Shown here: one piece after another, positions 35,109-45,300 of the stretch
Position numbering within the stretch: the first letter of the stretch is position 1
Layout: each line of letters opens with the position of its first letter
Source of the DNA: Aeromonas rivuli
GTDB taxonomy: Bacteria > Pseudomonadota > Gammaproteobacteria > Enterobacterales > Aeromonadaceae
DNA: 64,000 nucleotides
Assembly: GCF_000820045.1 (NCBI RefSeq)
Contig: NZ_CDBJ01000100.1
Location: forward strand, 225,265-289,264
Reading direction: 5' to 3'
Made by a program: the position numbers and the translations under genes
The notes under the pieces: model-generated
Database searches by the model: none
The model's input: only the letters and a program-made list of their open reading frames with translations
Told to the model about the DNA's origin: nothing

Positions 35109-36677
35109 TTATGCCGCCTGCCCCGGTCGTGAATCTTTGGATGCTGTATTTTTAGCCTCTTCATTTTCCGCGCCATCTACATCAGAGTTCAGAACTGCAT
35201 TAATTTTATCTGATTTATCGGCAACAATCTGATTTGCTTGATCATCTAGCTTTTTAGCAATGGCAGAGAAACCAGGTATTTTAGACAGTTTGGTTACAGC
35301 ATCGGCAAGTTGTGCACTTTTATCGAGAGCATCCATAAGCGGGTGGTCTGATTTATCATAATTTGAAATCAACTTCCCTGGGTTTTCTGTGTTCACAGAT
35401 ACGATATTGAAGAGAAGCTTAACTCTGAGCTCCTCAGATATTGCCTGATCTTCTAACTCATCAATTTGGTGAGATAAACCCTCAAATGTCTTACTGACAA
35501 CACCTTTATGAGTATATTCCTCAATTAGTCTCTTAGATAACTTATAACTTTTGTTCGTTGTATAGGCCAGCCACAATACAGGAATATACAATGGCAACAT
35601 TGCGCTTAATAAATATGGAGTGTCTTTAATAATAACAATTAAGTTATCCCCACTGGATAACAGTCTATATGCATTTATAGCGAATGGAAGAAGTGATATT
35701 AACACAAGATAAAAAATTGACCAATTGAATGATTTCTCATGCTTTTGCTGTTCGATTATTTCTTTATCTATTTTTTCATTATATGCAGATGCGAGGCCCG
35801 CCGTCATAGCTTGAGGTAGCAATCTTTTTATGTTATGCAGTACTTCATTATATGAATCATGGCAACCTGAGATGTATTTGTCATAATTATCCTCAGCTTC
35901 TGACTTTAATTTAGATAGAAAATCACTAGTGTTAGACTTATGACTTTCAATATCTGTTGTCATTTTTGATAGTTCAGTTCGCAATTCTTTATATGTCTTA
36001 TTTAATTTATCTAACAATCCCTCTACCCGCGTCTCTTCCTCACTTCCTTCCGCAGTACTGTCATAGCCAAATATTTCATCATGGATATTATCAATATCCC
36101 TTTTCAACATCGCACTTTGTGATAACAGCGACTTTATCTTCCCATGATTTGACTCACTATCTTTTCTATATTCCTGAATCGACTCAACAGTATTAACAAG
36201 CTCATCATGCTCCTGAATTATCTCTTTTATTTTATCGATAACTTCGGTTGACTCATCATAAGCTATTGTTAATCCATCATGCTTTAACGTTGCATCTTTC
36301 AGTAACGTCTTTAGATTATCATGGATATTTGAGGCTTGTAGATCAATATCAGTAACACGACCAAAAGCAGATTCTGCGTCTGCTTTAAACTTATCAATTA
36401 ACCCTTTTGCTTTCTCAGCCTCCTCCTTAGCTTCTTTAGCTCTATTTCTAAACTCAGAGGTTCTCTTGGATGCTTGTGTTGCATCCTTCAAGCTTTCAGG
36501 AATAGTCATTGCTAGCTTATTCAATTCTTCAGCATTAGCTTTTTTATCCATCTCCAATGTTATTTCAGAGATTTTCTTCCATATATAATCTTTCTCTCTA
36601 TTAAACTCTGCTTTATCCATCTCATTCCCCTTTAACCCCATAAATGACAATATTTCATTCTTCATAGCTTTACTCAT
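35109..36677 (-). CDS. Unrecognised coiled-coil protein with two membrane helices, AT-rich insert
   Basis: A 522-residue protein that I cannot assign to a named family. Residues 20-315 are Lys/Glu/Asp-rich and coiled-coil, two helices follow at about 318-340 and 355-373 with a short loop, and a charged C-terminal part (SKRLIEEYTHKGVVSKTFEGL) is again helical. The DNA is much more AT-rich than everything around it (many AAA, ATT and TTA codons), a sign of recent transfer. It sits between recD (30 bp away) and the SIMPL gene, with no integrase or repeat seen. The start is uncertain: AAGGGG stands before an internal ATG at 36620. A phage-defence role is only a guess. Confidence 0.8.
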   Translation of the reverse strand: MSKAMKNEILSFMGLKGNEMDKAEFNREKDYIWKKISEITLEMDKKANAEELNKLAMTIPESLKDATQASKRTSEFRNRAKEAKEEAEKAKGLIDKFKADAESAFGRVTDIDLQASNIHDNLKTLLKDATLKHDGLTIAYDESTEVIDKIKEIIQEHDELVNTVESIQEYRKDSESNHGKIKSLLSQSAMLKRDIDNIHDEIFGYDSTAEGSEEETRVEGLLDKLNKTYKELRTELSKMTTDIESHKSNTSDFLSKLKSEAEDNYDKYISGCHDSYNEVLHNIKRLLPQAMTAGLASAYNEKIDKEIIEQQKHEKSFNWSIFYLVLISLLPFAINAYRLLSSGDNLIVIIKDTPYLLSAMLPLYIPVLWLAYTTNKSYKLSKRLIEEYTHKGVVSKTFEGLSHQIDELEDQAISEELRVKLLFNIVSVNTENPGKLISNYDKSDHPLMDALDKSAQLADAVTKLSKIPGFSAIAKKLDDQANQIVADKSDKINAVLNSDVDGAENEEAKNTASKDSRPGQAA

Positions 36678-36707
36678 TTAAAGCTTGGATATACCTACAA
36701 TTTAAAA

Positions 36708-38759
36708 TCACTCCCCCAACCGCTCCGCCAACCCCGAATAACGCTCGGTCTTTTTCCGCACAGCTTGGGCCAGCAGGGCGCGGTCGCCGTAGAGATCGAG
36801 GCGCGCCTTGGCGCGGGTGATGCCGGTATAGACCAGCTCGCGGGTCAAAAGCGGGCTGGGGGTGTCGGGCAGCACCAGCACCGTATGGGCAAACTCGGAG
36901 CCCTGGGATTTGTGGATGGTCATGGCGTAGACGGTCTCGTGGGGGGGCAGGCGGCTTGGCAAGAGCGCGCGCAGGCTGCCGTCCGGCTGCTCGAACCACA
37001 CCTTGAGGCGGCCGGTTTCATCGGGCAGGCAGAGCCCCATGTCACCGTTGTAGAGGCCGATCCCGTGGTCGTTGCGCACCACCATCACGGGGCGGCCCGC
37101 ATACCAGTCGCCGTCGCGCTGGATCAGCCCGGCCCGAGACAGGGCCAGTTCGAGCCGCTCGTTGAGCCCCAGCACCCCGAAGGGTCCGTCCCGCAGGGCG
37201 CAGAGGATCTGGAAGCCGTTGAACGCCTTGAACACGGCAGACGCCTCTTCTCCGGCGCGGGCCGCCTTCAGATAGCTGCCGTAACCGGCCACCCCCTGGG
37301 CAATCAGGGCCTCGTAGGCCTCTCCCGCCCAGGGGTGCAGGCTGATGTCCTTGAATCCCGCACTCCAGACCGATTCCACCGCGGCGGCATCGCCCGCGTT
37401 GCAGGCCCGCGCCAGCTGGCCTATGCCGGAGTGCTGATCGAAGCGCCAGCTCTTGGAAAGCAAGCAGAGGCTGTCGCGCACAGGTGCACCGGCAGGCGAA
37501 CCCTGCAGGCGGTAGCCGGTCTGGCGGGAGAGCCAATCCGCCTGAGCGGGGCTGATGCCCTGTTCGATAAAGCTGCAGATATCCCCGAGCACGGCCCCCG
37601 CCTCCACCGAGGCGAGCTGATCCTTGTCGCCGAGCAGGATGAGGCGGGCGTGGCTCGGCAGCGCATCGAGCAGGCGTGCCATCATGGGCAGGTCGACCAT
37701 GGAGGCCTCATCCACCACCAGCAAGTCGAGGTGCAGCGGGTTGCCCGCGTGGTGGCGGAACTGGCTGCGCCCCGGGATCACCCCGAGCAGCCGGTGCAAG
37801 GTGCCCGCCTCTGTAGGGATGGCCTGGGCCCACTCGGGGGGCAAGTCCAGCGCCTGCAGGGCAGAGCCTATGCTCTCGGTCAGGCGCGCCGCCGCCTTGC
37901 CGGTGGGGGCCACCAGCCGGATCGCCGGGGCCTTGCCTGTTTGCAGGCCTGTCTCCACCAGAATGGCCAGGAGCTTGGCCACAGTGGTGGTCTTGCCGGT
38001 GCCGGGGCCGCCGGAGATCACCGCGAAGGGGCGCGCCGCCGCGGTGGCCGCCGCCAGCTTCTGGCCGTTGCAGCAGAGCGCCTCGGGCACCAGCGCATCC
38101 AGCTTGCTCAAGTCGCTCGCCGCCTGGGCGCTCCCCAGCAGCGCCTCTATGGCGGGCCAATCCACCTCGTTCGGGAACACCAGATCCAGATACTTCTCGA
38201 CGAAGTGGCGGGCCGAGAAATCCGGGGCGAGGCGGGCCTTGAGCAGCGCCCCGAACACCAGACCGTGGTCGCGGGCAAAGAGGCGCGACAGGGCCGGGGC
38301 TATCTCGGGCCATTCGGCGCGTTCACTTAAGGCACGCAGGTGGCGGGTCACCCCCAGCTCAAAATCGTGGTAGCGGGTGAGGTAGAGGCGCCCGTGCCAG
38401 AGCCGCAGCGGCCAGCGCGGGGCAAGCCCGTCATCCTGTTCAGAGCCAACCAGCGGACTTGCCGCAAAGAGGGCGGGCCAGCTCGCAGGATCCGCCAGAT
38501 CCCCCAGCAGATCCCGGCTCTGATCCGGATCCAACCCGAAGGGGCGCAGGGATCCGGCAGCGAGCATGTCAAGCGGCAGGCAGACATGGCCGCGCCCAAG
38601 CTCGAAGCAGGCGAGCGCGGCCCCCAGCACCAGCTCGGGGCCGCCGCCCAAATCGGCCACCAGTTTGGCAAATTGCAGATCCAGCTGGCGGATACGCCCC
38701 CCTAGCGCCAGGGCTTTCAGCCGCTCGATCATACCGTCGCTCTTCATCTCGCCCCTCAT
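36708..38759 (-). CDS. recD: Exodeoxyribonuclease V subunit RecD
   Basis: A 683-residue SF1B 5'-3' helicase, the fast motor of RecBCD. Walker A GGPGTGKTTT (250-259), motif II LLVVDEASMVDLP, LGDKDQLASVEAGAVLGD, and the C-terminal MTIHKSQGSEF and ELVYTGITRAK blocks are present, with an N-terminal RecB-binding region. The start overlaps the recB stop as ATGA. It is last in the recC-recB-recD operon. Confidence 0.96.
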   Translation of the reverse strand: MRGEMKSDGMIERLKALALGGRIRQLDLQFAKLVADLGGGPELVLGAALACFELGRGHVCLPLDMLAAGSLRPFGLDPDQSRDLLGDLADPASWPALFAASPLVGSEQDDGLAPRWPLRLWHGRLYLTRYHDFELGVTRHLRALSERAEWPEIAPALSRLFARDHGLVFGALLKARLAPDFSARHFVEKYLDLVFPNEVDWPAIEALLGSAQAASDLSKLDALVPEALCCNGQKLAAATAAARPFAVISGGPGTGKTTTVAKLLAILVETGLQTGKAPAIRLVAPTGKAAARLTESIGSALQALDLPPEWAQAIPTEAGTLHRLLGVIPGRSQFRHHAGNPLHLDLLVVDEASMVDLPMMARLLDALPSHARLILLGDKDQLASVEAGAVLGDICSFIEQGISPAQADWLSRQTGYRLQGSPAGAPVRDSLCLLSKSWRFDQHSGIGQLARACNAGDAAAVESVWSAGFKDISLHPWAGEAYEALIAQGVAGYGSYLKAARAGEEASAVFKAFNGFQILCALRDGPFGVLGLNERLELALSRAGLIQRDGDWYAGRPVMVVRNDHGIGLYNGDMGLCLPDETGRLKVWFEQPDGSLRALLPSRLPPHETVYAMTIHKSQGSEFAHTVLVLPDTPSPLLTRELVYTGITRAKARLDLYGDRALLAQAVRKKTERYSGLAERLGE

Positions 38760-41700
38760 GCCTCTGCCTTGTTTGGTTTTTCTAAACGATGATCGTCAGG
38801 CATTACACCTTTACTAAACAACTTGTCGAGCCCCAGCACCAGTTCACGACTCGGACGGGTATGGAATACCCCCCCTTGCGGCATGCCGCGCAGGAACAGA
38901 TAGAAAACCCCGCCAAAGTGCTGGTCGAAGTCGTAGCCCGGCAGGCGCAGGCTGAGCAGCCGGTGCAGCGCCAGCGAGTAGAGCTGGTATTGCAGGTCGT
39001 AGCGGTGTTCCGCCATGGCCCGCTCCAGCGCCGGACGGCTGTAATCGGCCGGGCTCATGCCGAGGTGATTGGATTTGTAGTCGAGCAGATACCAGCGCCC
39101 CTGCCACTCGAACACCAGATCGATAAAGCCCTTGAGCATCCCCTGCACTGTGGCGAAGCCGAGCGGCTTGTTGGCCCGCGACAGGGGGTCGTGCTGCTGG
39201 CAGAGCGCGGTGAGCGCCGGGGCGGTCACCCGCCCCATGGGCAGGAAGAACTCCAGCTCCACCTGCTTGCGATCGGGGGCCAGATCCCGCAGCCGCACCG
39301 GCTCCCCAAAGCCGGTATCAAGGGGGGTATCGAGCACAGCCTCCACCTGCTGTTGCAGCACCGGGGCCCAGCTCTCGTCGAAACCATCTTGCAGCAACAA
39401 ACTGGCGATATGCTGTGCCAGCGGCTCACCAGCGGCGCTCTCGAAGTCTATGGTCTCGAACAGGCTGTGCAGCAGGGTGCCGGGGCGCGCCCCTTTCGGG
39501 AAGGTGAAGATGGAGGGCTGGGGCGCTTCCTCTTCCTGCGCAGCGGCAGCCGCCTCGGTCACTACCTCGTCATCGAAGCCGGGATTCGCCAAGACCCCCT
39601 TGCCGTGGCCGTTCCCCTGGGCCGCCAGCCCGGAGTAGGAGCTGATCCACCAGTCCCGCTCCAGCCGACCGGTAAAGTGGCGCACCTGGGGCTCCCCCAG
39701 CCGCTCCTCCTCTGGCGGCAACGGGGCCGGACGGGTGAGCGAGGGCTCACAGACCACCACCCCGGGCAGCGCCTGGGCAAGCTCGGTGAGGGCGGTCGCC
39801 AGCGTCTCGGCATCCCCCTCTTCCCCCTTTTGCAGCAGGTAGCCGATGGCGGTGTGGTGCAGCTCTGTCTTCTCCGACTTGCCGTTGCCCGAGCGCACCG
39901 GGGCCAGCCCCAGCCAGGTGGCGTAGACGCCCCGGGTCAGCGCCACGTAGAGCAGACGCAAGTCTTCGGCGAGGCGCTCCTTGTCCGCTTCGGCCAGCGA
40001 ATGGTCTGCGCCGGTCAGATCGAGAATGGTGCGATTGCCCCCCTCGTCCGCCTCGTGATAGAGCGGGGTCTCGGCGGTTCTGTGGCTGCAGATAAAGGGC
40101 AGGAACACCAGCGGGTACTCCAGCCCCTTGGATTTGTGGATGGTGACTATCTGCACCAGCTTGCGCTCGGATTCGAGGCGCAGTACCTGCTCAGCATCCT
40201 GGCCGCCCGGGCGGCTCACCGCCTCCCCCAGCCAGCGCAGCAGGGCATATTCCCCATCCAGCTCGCTGCTTATCTGTTGCAGCAGCTCGCCGAGATGGAG
40301 GAAGTTGGTCAGCCGCCGCTCGCCATAGGGGCTCGCCAGCAGGGAGGAGGCGAGATTGCGCCTGTGCAGCAGGGCCCGCAGCATGGCCAGCACGCCACGG
40401 CGATGCCAGATCTGCCGGTACTCCATAAACTCCTGCACCGCGCTCTCCCAGGCCCGCTCGTCCGAGGCCAGCGCATCGAGTGCCCTGGCGTCGAGATCGA
40501 ACAGGCCGGTCGCCAGCGCCGCCCGCAGGCTGCGCTCTTCGCTCGGGTTCTGGCAGGCGTGCAGGATCAGCAGTATCTCCCGCGCCTCCACCTGCTCCAG
40601 TACGCTCTCGCGGTTCGACAGATAGACAGACGCGATGGCGAGCCGCGCCAGCTCCTGCTGCACCAGCTTGCCCTCGGCGCCGGTGCGCACCAGCACGGCG
40701 ATGTCCCCCGCCTTCACCGCCTTGTCGCCTATCTGTGCCTTGCCCTCGCGGGCCAGGGTCAGCAGGCGGTGGATCTCGGCGGCGGTGGCGCGGGCCATCT
40801 TGCTCTGGTAATCCCCCCGGTTAAAGGTGGGCTGGCCGGTCAGCTGCCAGCAGTGGAGCACAGGAGCGGTAACGCCACCCAGCAGCAGCGCCTTGCTCTT
40901 GCCCTGGGCCTCCACCGGCAGGAAGGGGATATCCGCCTCGTAGATAAAGGGATCCCTGGCTCGCTCGAACAGGCCGTTGACCGCTCCCACCAACGCACCG
41001 CTGGAGCGCCAGTTGCGCCCAAGGGTGTAGTGGGCGCTCACATTTCGCCGCGCCTGAATGTAGGTAAAGATGTCGGCGCCGCGAAAGCCGTAGATGGCCT
41101 GCTTGGGGTCACCGATCATCAACAGCGCCGTGTCGCTATGGCCGCCGTAAAGCCGGTGGAAGATGCGGTACTGCTGGGGGTCGGTATCCTGAAATTCATC
41201 TATCATCGCCACCCGGTAGGTGGCGCGAATGCGATCGCAGAGCCGCTCGCCAAGGTTGGAGCCGAGCGCCCCATCGAGATCCTTGAGCAGGTCATCGAAG
41301 GAGAGCTGATGAGCCTGGCGCTTGCTCGCCTGCATCCGGCTGCGCACCACCTTGGCGGCCCGTTGCAGGATAAGATCGCGAATACCGGGGCGGCTCGCCA
41401 GCAGCTCGTCGATCTGGCTGAACAGCGGCAGGGTCGGCACTGCGCCCCCCTTCTTGAGGTTCTCCTCCAGCACGCGTTGCCCGAAGCGCTCCAGCTCCTT
41501 GGGGATGGCGTAGCCACTGTCCTCGTCCTGCGCCCAGTCGCCGATCTTGGCAAGCCAGCCTTCGTAGTTCTTGCCGGTATAGCGGCTGATCTGGCCGTCG
41601 GTCTGGCGGCGGATCTCGCCCCCCTGCGCCAGCCATTCGCTCTTCACCGCAGCGATGCGACTCATGGCCGCCTGATGGCGGGCGGCGAGGGTCTCATCCC

Positions 41701-42364
41701 CCAAGGCGGGGTGTATCTCCAGCTCGCTGTTGTCGAGCCAGCCGTTCATCTCCCGCAGCAGGGCGGCGGGGCTAGGCCAGAGCGCGCGCACCGAGCTGGC
41801 GAGGGTTTTATCCACCGGATAGAACTCGGCGCGCCAGTAGTCGCTCACCGCCTGCAGCCTGAGCTGGCTGTCGTCGGTCAAAAATTCTGTCTCGAACAGG
41901 GCGCCCGACTCGAAGGCGTTTTGTTTCAGCATCCGCTGACAGAAGCCGTGGATGGTAAAGACAGCCGCCTCATCCATCTGCCGCTCGGCGGCCAGCAGGC
42001 GGCGGGCCGCCAGCTCGTGATCCTCCACCTCGATCAGCAACTGGGCCAGCAAGTCATCCTTGCTCTCACCCCGCATAAAGGCGAGCCGCGCCTCGTGGAT
42101 GCGACCGCGGATCCGCCCCCGCAGCTCGGCGGTGGCGGCCTCGGTAAAGGTCACCACCAGGATCTCGGTCACCGAGAGCGGCCGCTCGTGGGCGCTGGAT
42201 TGACCCACATCGGCGCCTTCTTCGATCAGTGGGCCGTGCCCCAGCAGCAGGCGCAGGTAGAGACCGGCAATGGTGTAGGTCTTGCCGGTGCCGGCAGAGG
42301 CCTCGATCAGTCGTTCACCGTGGAGGGGAAAACGCAATGTATTGAGCGGGTTGGCCATGATCAC
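38756..42364 (-). CDS. recB: Exodeoxyribonuclease V subunit RecB
   Basis: A 1202-residue SF1A 3'-5' helicase-nuclease. Walker A is EASAGTGKTYT (21-31), helicase motifs include IDEFQDTDPQQYRIF and LLMIGDPKQAIYGFRGADIF, and the C-terminal nuclease has GFIDLVFEW and YLLDYKSNHLG, the metal-binding Asp/Asp/Lys set. The GTG at 42364 overlaps the recC stop as GTGA with GGAG upstream; an ATG two codons later is an alternative. Unlike E. coli, no ptrA lies between recC and recB. Confidence 0.96.
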   Translation of the reverse strand: MIMANPLNTLRFPLHGERLIEASAGTGKTYTIAGLYLRLLLGHGPLIEEGADVGQSSAHERPLSVTEILVVTFTEAATAELRGRIRGRIHEARLAFMRGESKDDLLAQLLIEVEDHELAARRLLAAERQMDEAAVFTIHGFCQRMLKQNAFESGALFETEFLTDDSQLRLQAVSDYWRAEFYPVDKTLASSVRALWPSPAALLREMNGWLDNSELEIHPALGDETLAARHQAAMSRIAAVKSEWLAQGGEIRRQTDGQISRYTGKNYEGWLAKIGDWAQDEDSGYAIPKELERFGQRVLEENLKKGGAVPTLPLFSQIDELLASRPGIRDLILQRAAKVVRSRMQASKRQAHQLSFDDLLKDLDGALGSNLGERLCDRIRATYRVAMIDEFQDTDPQQYRIFHRLYGGHSDTALLMIGDPKQAIYGFRGADIFTYIQARRNVSAHYTLGRNWRSSGALVGAVNGLFERARDPFIYEADIPFLPVEAQGKSKALLLGGVTAPVLHCWQLTGQPTFNRGDYQSKMARATAAEIHRLLTLAREGKAQIGDKAVKAGDIAVLVRTGAEGKLVQQELARLAIASVYLSNRESVLEQVEAREILLILHACQNPSEERSLRAALATGLFDLDARALDALASDERAWESAVQEFMEYRQIWHRRGVLAMLRALLHRRNLASSLLASPYGERRLTNFLHLGELLQQISSELDGEYALLRWLGEAVSRPGGQDAEQVLRLESERKLVQIVTIHKSKGLEYPLVFLPFICSHRTAETPLYHEADEGGNRTILDLTGADHSLAEADKERLAEDLRLLYVALTRGVYATWLGLAPVRSGNGKSEKTELHHTAIGYLLQKGEEGDAETLATALTELAQALPGVVVCEPSLTRPAPLPPEEERLGEPQVRHFTGRLERDWWISSYSGLAAQGNGHGKGVLANPGFDDEVVTEAAAAAQEEEAPQPSIFTFPKGARPGTLLHSLFETIDFESAAGEPLAQHIASLLLQDGFDESWAPVLQQQVEAVLDTPLDTGFGEPVRLRDLAPDRKQVELEFFLPMGRVTAPALTALCQQHDPLSRANKPLGFATVQGMLKGFIDLVFEWQGRWYLLDYKSNHLGMSPADYSRPALERAMAEHRYDLQYQLYSLALHRLLSLRLPGYDFDQHFGGVFYLFLRGMPQGGVFHTRPSRELVLGLDKLFSKGVMPDDHRLEKPNKAEA

Positions 42365-45300
42365 ATCATCTCCAGGGTGGTCAGCAGCGGGGTCAGATGT
42401 TCGCGGGCCAGGGCCTGCAACTGGCCCAGCACGGCGTCATCCAGTTCGGGGAAGCAGCGAGCGACATAAGGATCCTGCCCCTCCCCCGTCACCATGTAGC
42501 CGCCGTTGAAGCGGGTGAGGGCCGCCTTGTCGGCCGCCTCCGGCTTGTCCGGATCCTTCTCGATCGCCCTGAACCACTCCCAGGCGGTGTTGGGGAAAAA
42601 CGGCAGCGGCCGCTTCATTCCCTGGGCCCAGAGGGAGACCAGGGCAGCCAGCCTGGGGCGCGCCTCCTCGGCCGGAAGAGCTGGCAGCCGCAGACTCTGC
42701 TTGGCATCGAACAGCAGGGTGTCGCCGGGGGCACAGCTCAGGGAGAGGCAGAGGTGCTGAACCCAGCCCAGCAGCAGATCCTTGCCGTTGAAGCTGCCGG
42801 GTTTCACCACCAGCAAGCGCCCCTTCTGGGTGTCTATCCACCCCTGCAGCTGGCCCTGGGTCAGGGAGATATCGATCTCCACCGCCCGTTTTTCTGCCTC
42901 ATTGGCCGCAACCCAGGGGCGCAGCCGATCCGCCAGCTTGCCCATCTCGGCGTCCAGATCCTCCAGCAGCAGGCTGCCGAACCAGCCTTGGGGCAGCAGG
43001 CCGGTGAGCTGCAACCGCTCGCGACGCACGGCACTATCTCCTTGTGCCAGATGGGCATCGAGCAGCAAGGCCTTGAGCTGATAGTGCTGCAGGCCGTCCA
43101 GCTCGAACGGCTCGCTGTCTTCGATGTTGGCTTCATTCAGCTCGAACCACACCTTGAGGCGACGGTTGAGGAAATACTTGGTGGGCTGGCGATAGAAGCG
43201 CAGCAGCTCCGCCAGCTCCAGCCCCTGCTCCTTGCCCCATTCGGGAGGCAGCGGCAGCTCGCCGCTCTGGAAGTTGGCCGCGCCGCGCACCGGATTGAGG
43301 GCGGGCAGCCAGTCGGCGGCATAGGTAAAGAGGCGGGACTCTGCTTCCGGGTAGAAGTAGTTGCGGCTGTAGGGGGTGAGCGGGTGCGCCACTATCAGGT
43401 GCTGAAGCAGCCGCCGGCCTGAGGTTTCGTCATCCAGGCTCTCATCCCCCGCCAGCACGAAACCCTGACGCACATAGTCGATCAGTTCCGCCAGCAGCAC
43501 CGAGGGCACCTTGTCGCTGTTGTCCTGGGCGCTGAAGCCCTGATAGCTGATATAGAGCCCCTGCTGGGCGCTCAGCAGCGCCTCGAGGAAGAGGTAGCGG
43601 TCATCATCGCGGCGGGAGCGATCACCGCGCCGCGATGCCACCGCCATCAGATCGAAGCCCATGGGGGCCAGAGTGCGCGGGTAGACGCCGTCGTTCATGC
43701 CGAGCAGGCAGACCTGCCTGAAGGGGATGGAGCGCATCGGCATCAGGGTACAGAAGTTGACCTGACCGGCGAGGAAGCGCTGGCTGGAGCGAGACTCCCC
43801 CAGCACGCTGCCGAGATAATCCTGCAACAGGTCGGCGGTGATGGGCTGATCGAAGCGGGCCTCCCCGAGCTGGGTCTGCCAGTCGGCCAGCTGGCTGCGA
43901 ATAAGCTGCAGCTGACGCTCTTCATCTTCGTCGGCCAGATAGAAGCGCTCCAGCAGCGCCAGCAGGCAGGCGTTCCACTCTGCCAGCGGCTGCGCCTGTT
44001 GCAGCCGGGGCAAAAATTCCGCCAGGGAGTCGACGAACCAGGCGAGCTTGCCGAGCGCCAGTCCCTGCTGACCCTCGATCTCGGCGTAGGGCAAGATGCT
44101 GGCCAAGGGGCCCTGCTGACCCCCAGTGCTGTCGGCACAGGGCAAGATGCCCGCCACCGGCTCCCCATCTCCCATGGCAAAGCCGAGCAGCATGCGGCGC
44201 AGGCCGAACAGCCAGCTGTTGCCGGACATGGGCGGCAGATCGAAGCGGACGGGGTAGCCGTCATCCAGCCCCCAGCGGATGCCGGTCTCCTGCACCCAGA
44301 CCCGCAGCTGGTTGAACTCGTCGTCATCGAGCTCAAAGCGGCGCAGCACGGCGGGCACTTCCAGAATGGCCAGCAGCTCCCCCGCACCGAGGCGGGCATT
44401 TGGCAGGTGCAGCAGGGCGAGGAAGCTTTGCAGCAGCGGGCTCTCCTGACTCGCCGCCCGATCCGACACCGCGAAGGGGATCTGGCCACGGGCGCCAAAG
44501 ACGGCCTGAATGTAGGGGCCGTAGCTGTTCACGTCCGGCATCATCACCACCACATCTTTCGGGGTGAGAGAGGGATCCTGCTCGAACAGCCCTAGCAGCC
44601 GGTCGTGCAACACCTCGAGTTCGCGCATCGGGCCGTGGCAGGCGTGGATCTGCAAGGATCCATCCGCCGGGCTGATGGGGCTCTTGTGATGGCTGCTGTC
44701 GAGGTCGAATTGACCGGCGCCCCGTTCTGCCAGCTCCAGCACATCCTTCTGGATGGCGCGCAGCAGGCTGACATTGCCCTGCTCATCCACCTCGTCGATA
44801 TCGACGAAGGCCTCGATTTGCGGCACCTCCAGCTCCATCAGCTGATGCAGGTAGTCGCGCCCCAGCTTGCCCATGGAGGCGAGCAGCGGGTTGGCGGGCC
44901 CTTGCAGGGTCTCGATGTCGGTGCCGGGCTTGAGCCTGGTTTCGAGCCGCGCCAAGGTTTTTCTGTCCAGCAGATCCCCCCAGTAGTAGCGGCAGGGGTT
45001 GGTGACGAACAGGTGCACCTCCACCTCGGGTCTGCTGCCGAGGGCCAGCAGGGCCTCCACATAGCGCGGCGGCAGCGCCGAGATGCCGAACACGAAGACC
45101 CGCTGGGGCAGCTTGCCCGGCAATTCACGGGTGCGCGCCAGCTCGTGGATAAACTCCTCGTAGAGGTTGGCTCTGTGGTAGCCGCTGGGCGCGAGGGCCA
45201 GGGTGCGGGCCACCAGCTCGCGCCACAGTTCGGGCTGCCAATCCTGACCGCTCACCCCGGCCAGCTCCTGGCTGTTGCCATCAACCAATCCCCCCCCCGC

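Noticed and set aside
42361..42364. A missing ptrA between recC and recB as evidence of deletion
   Set aside because: recC-recB-recD without ptrA is usual outside the Enterobacterales.
38789..42469. A 1226-codon plus-strand open frame opposite recB and the end of recC
   Set aside because: It is a shadow of recB; the protein is low-complexity and has no start signal, and RecB motifs on the minus strand are complete.
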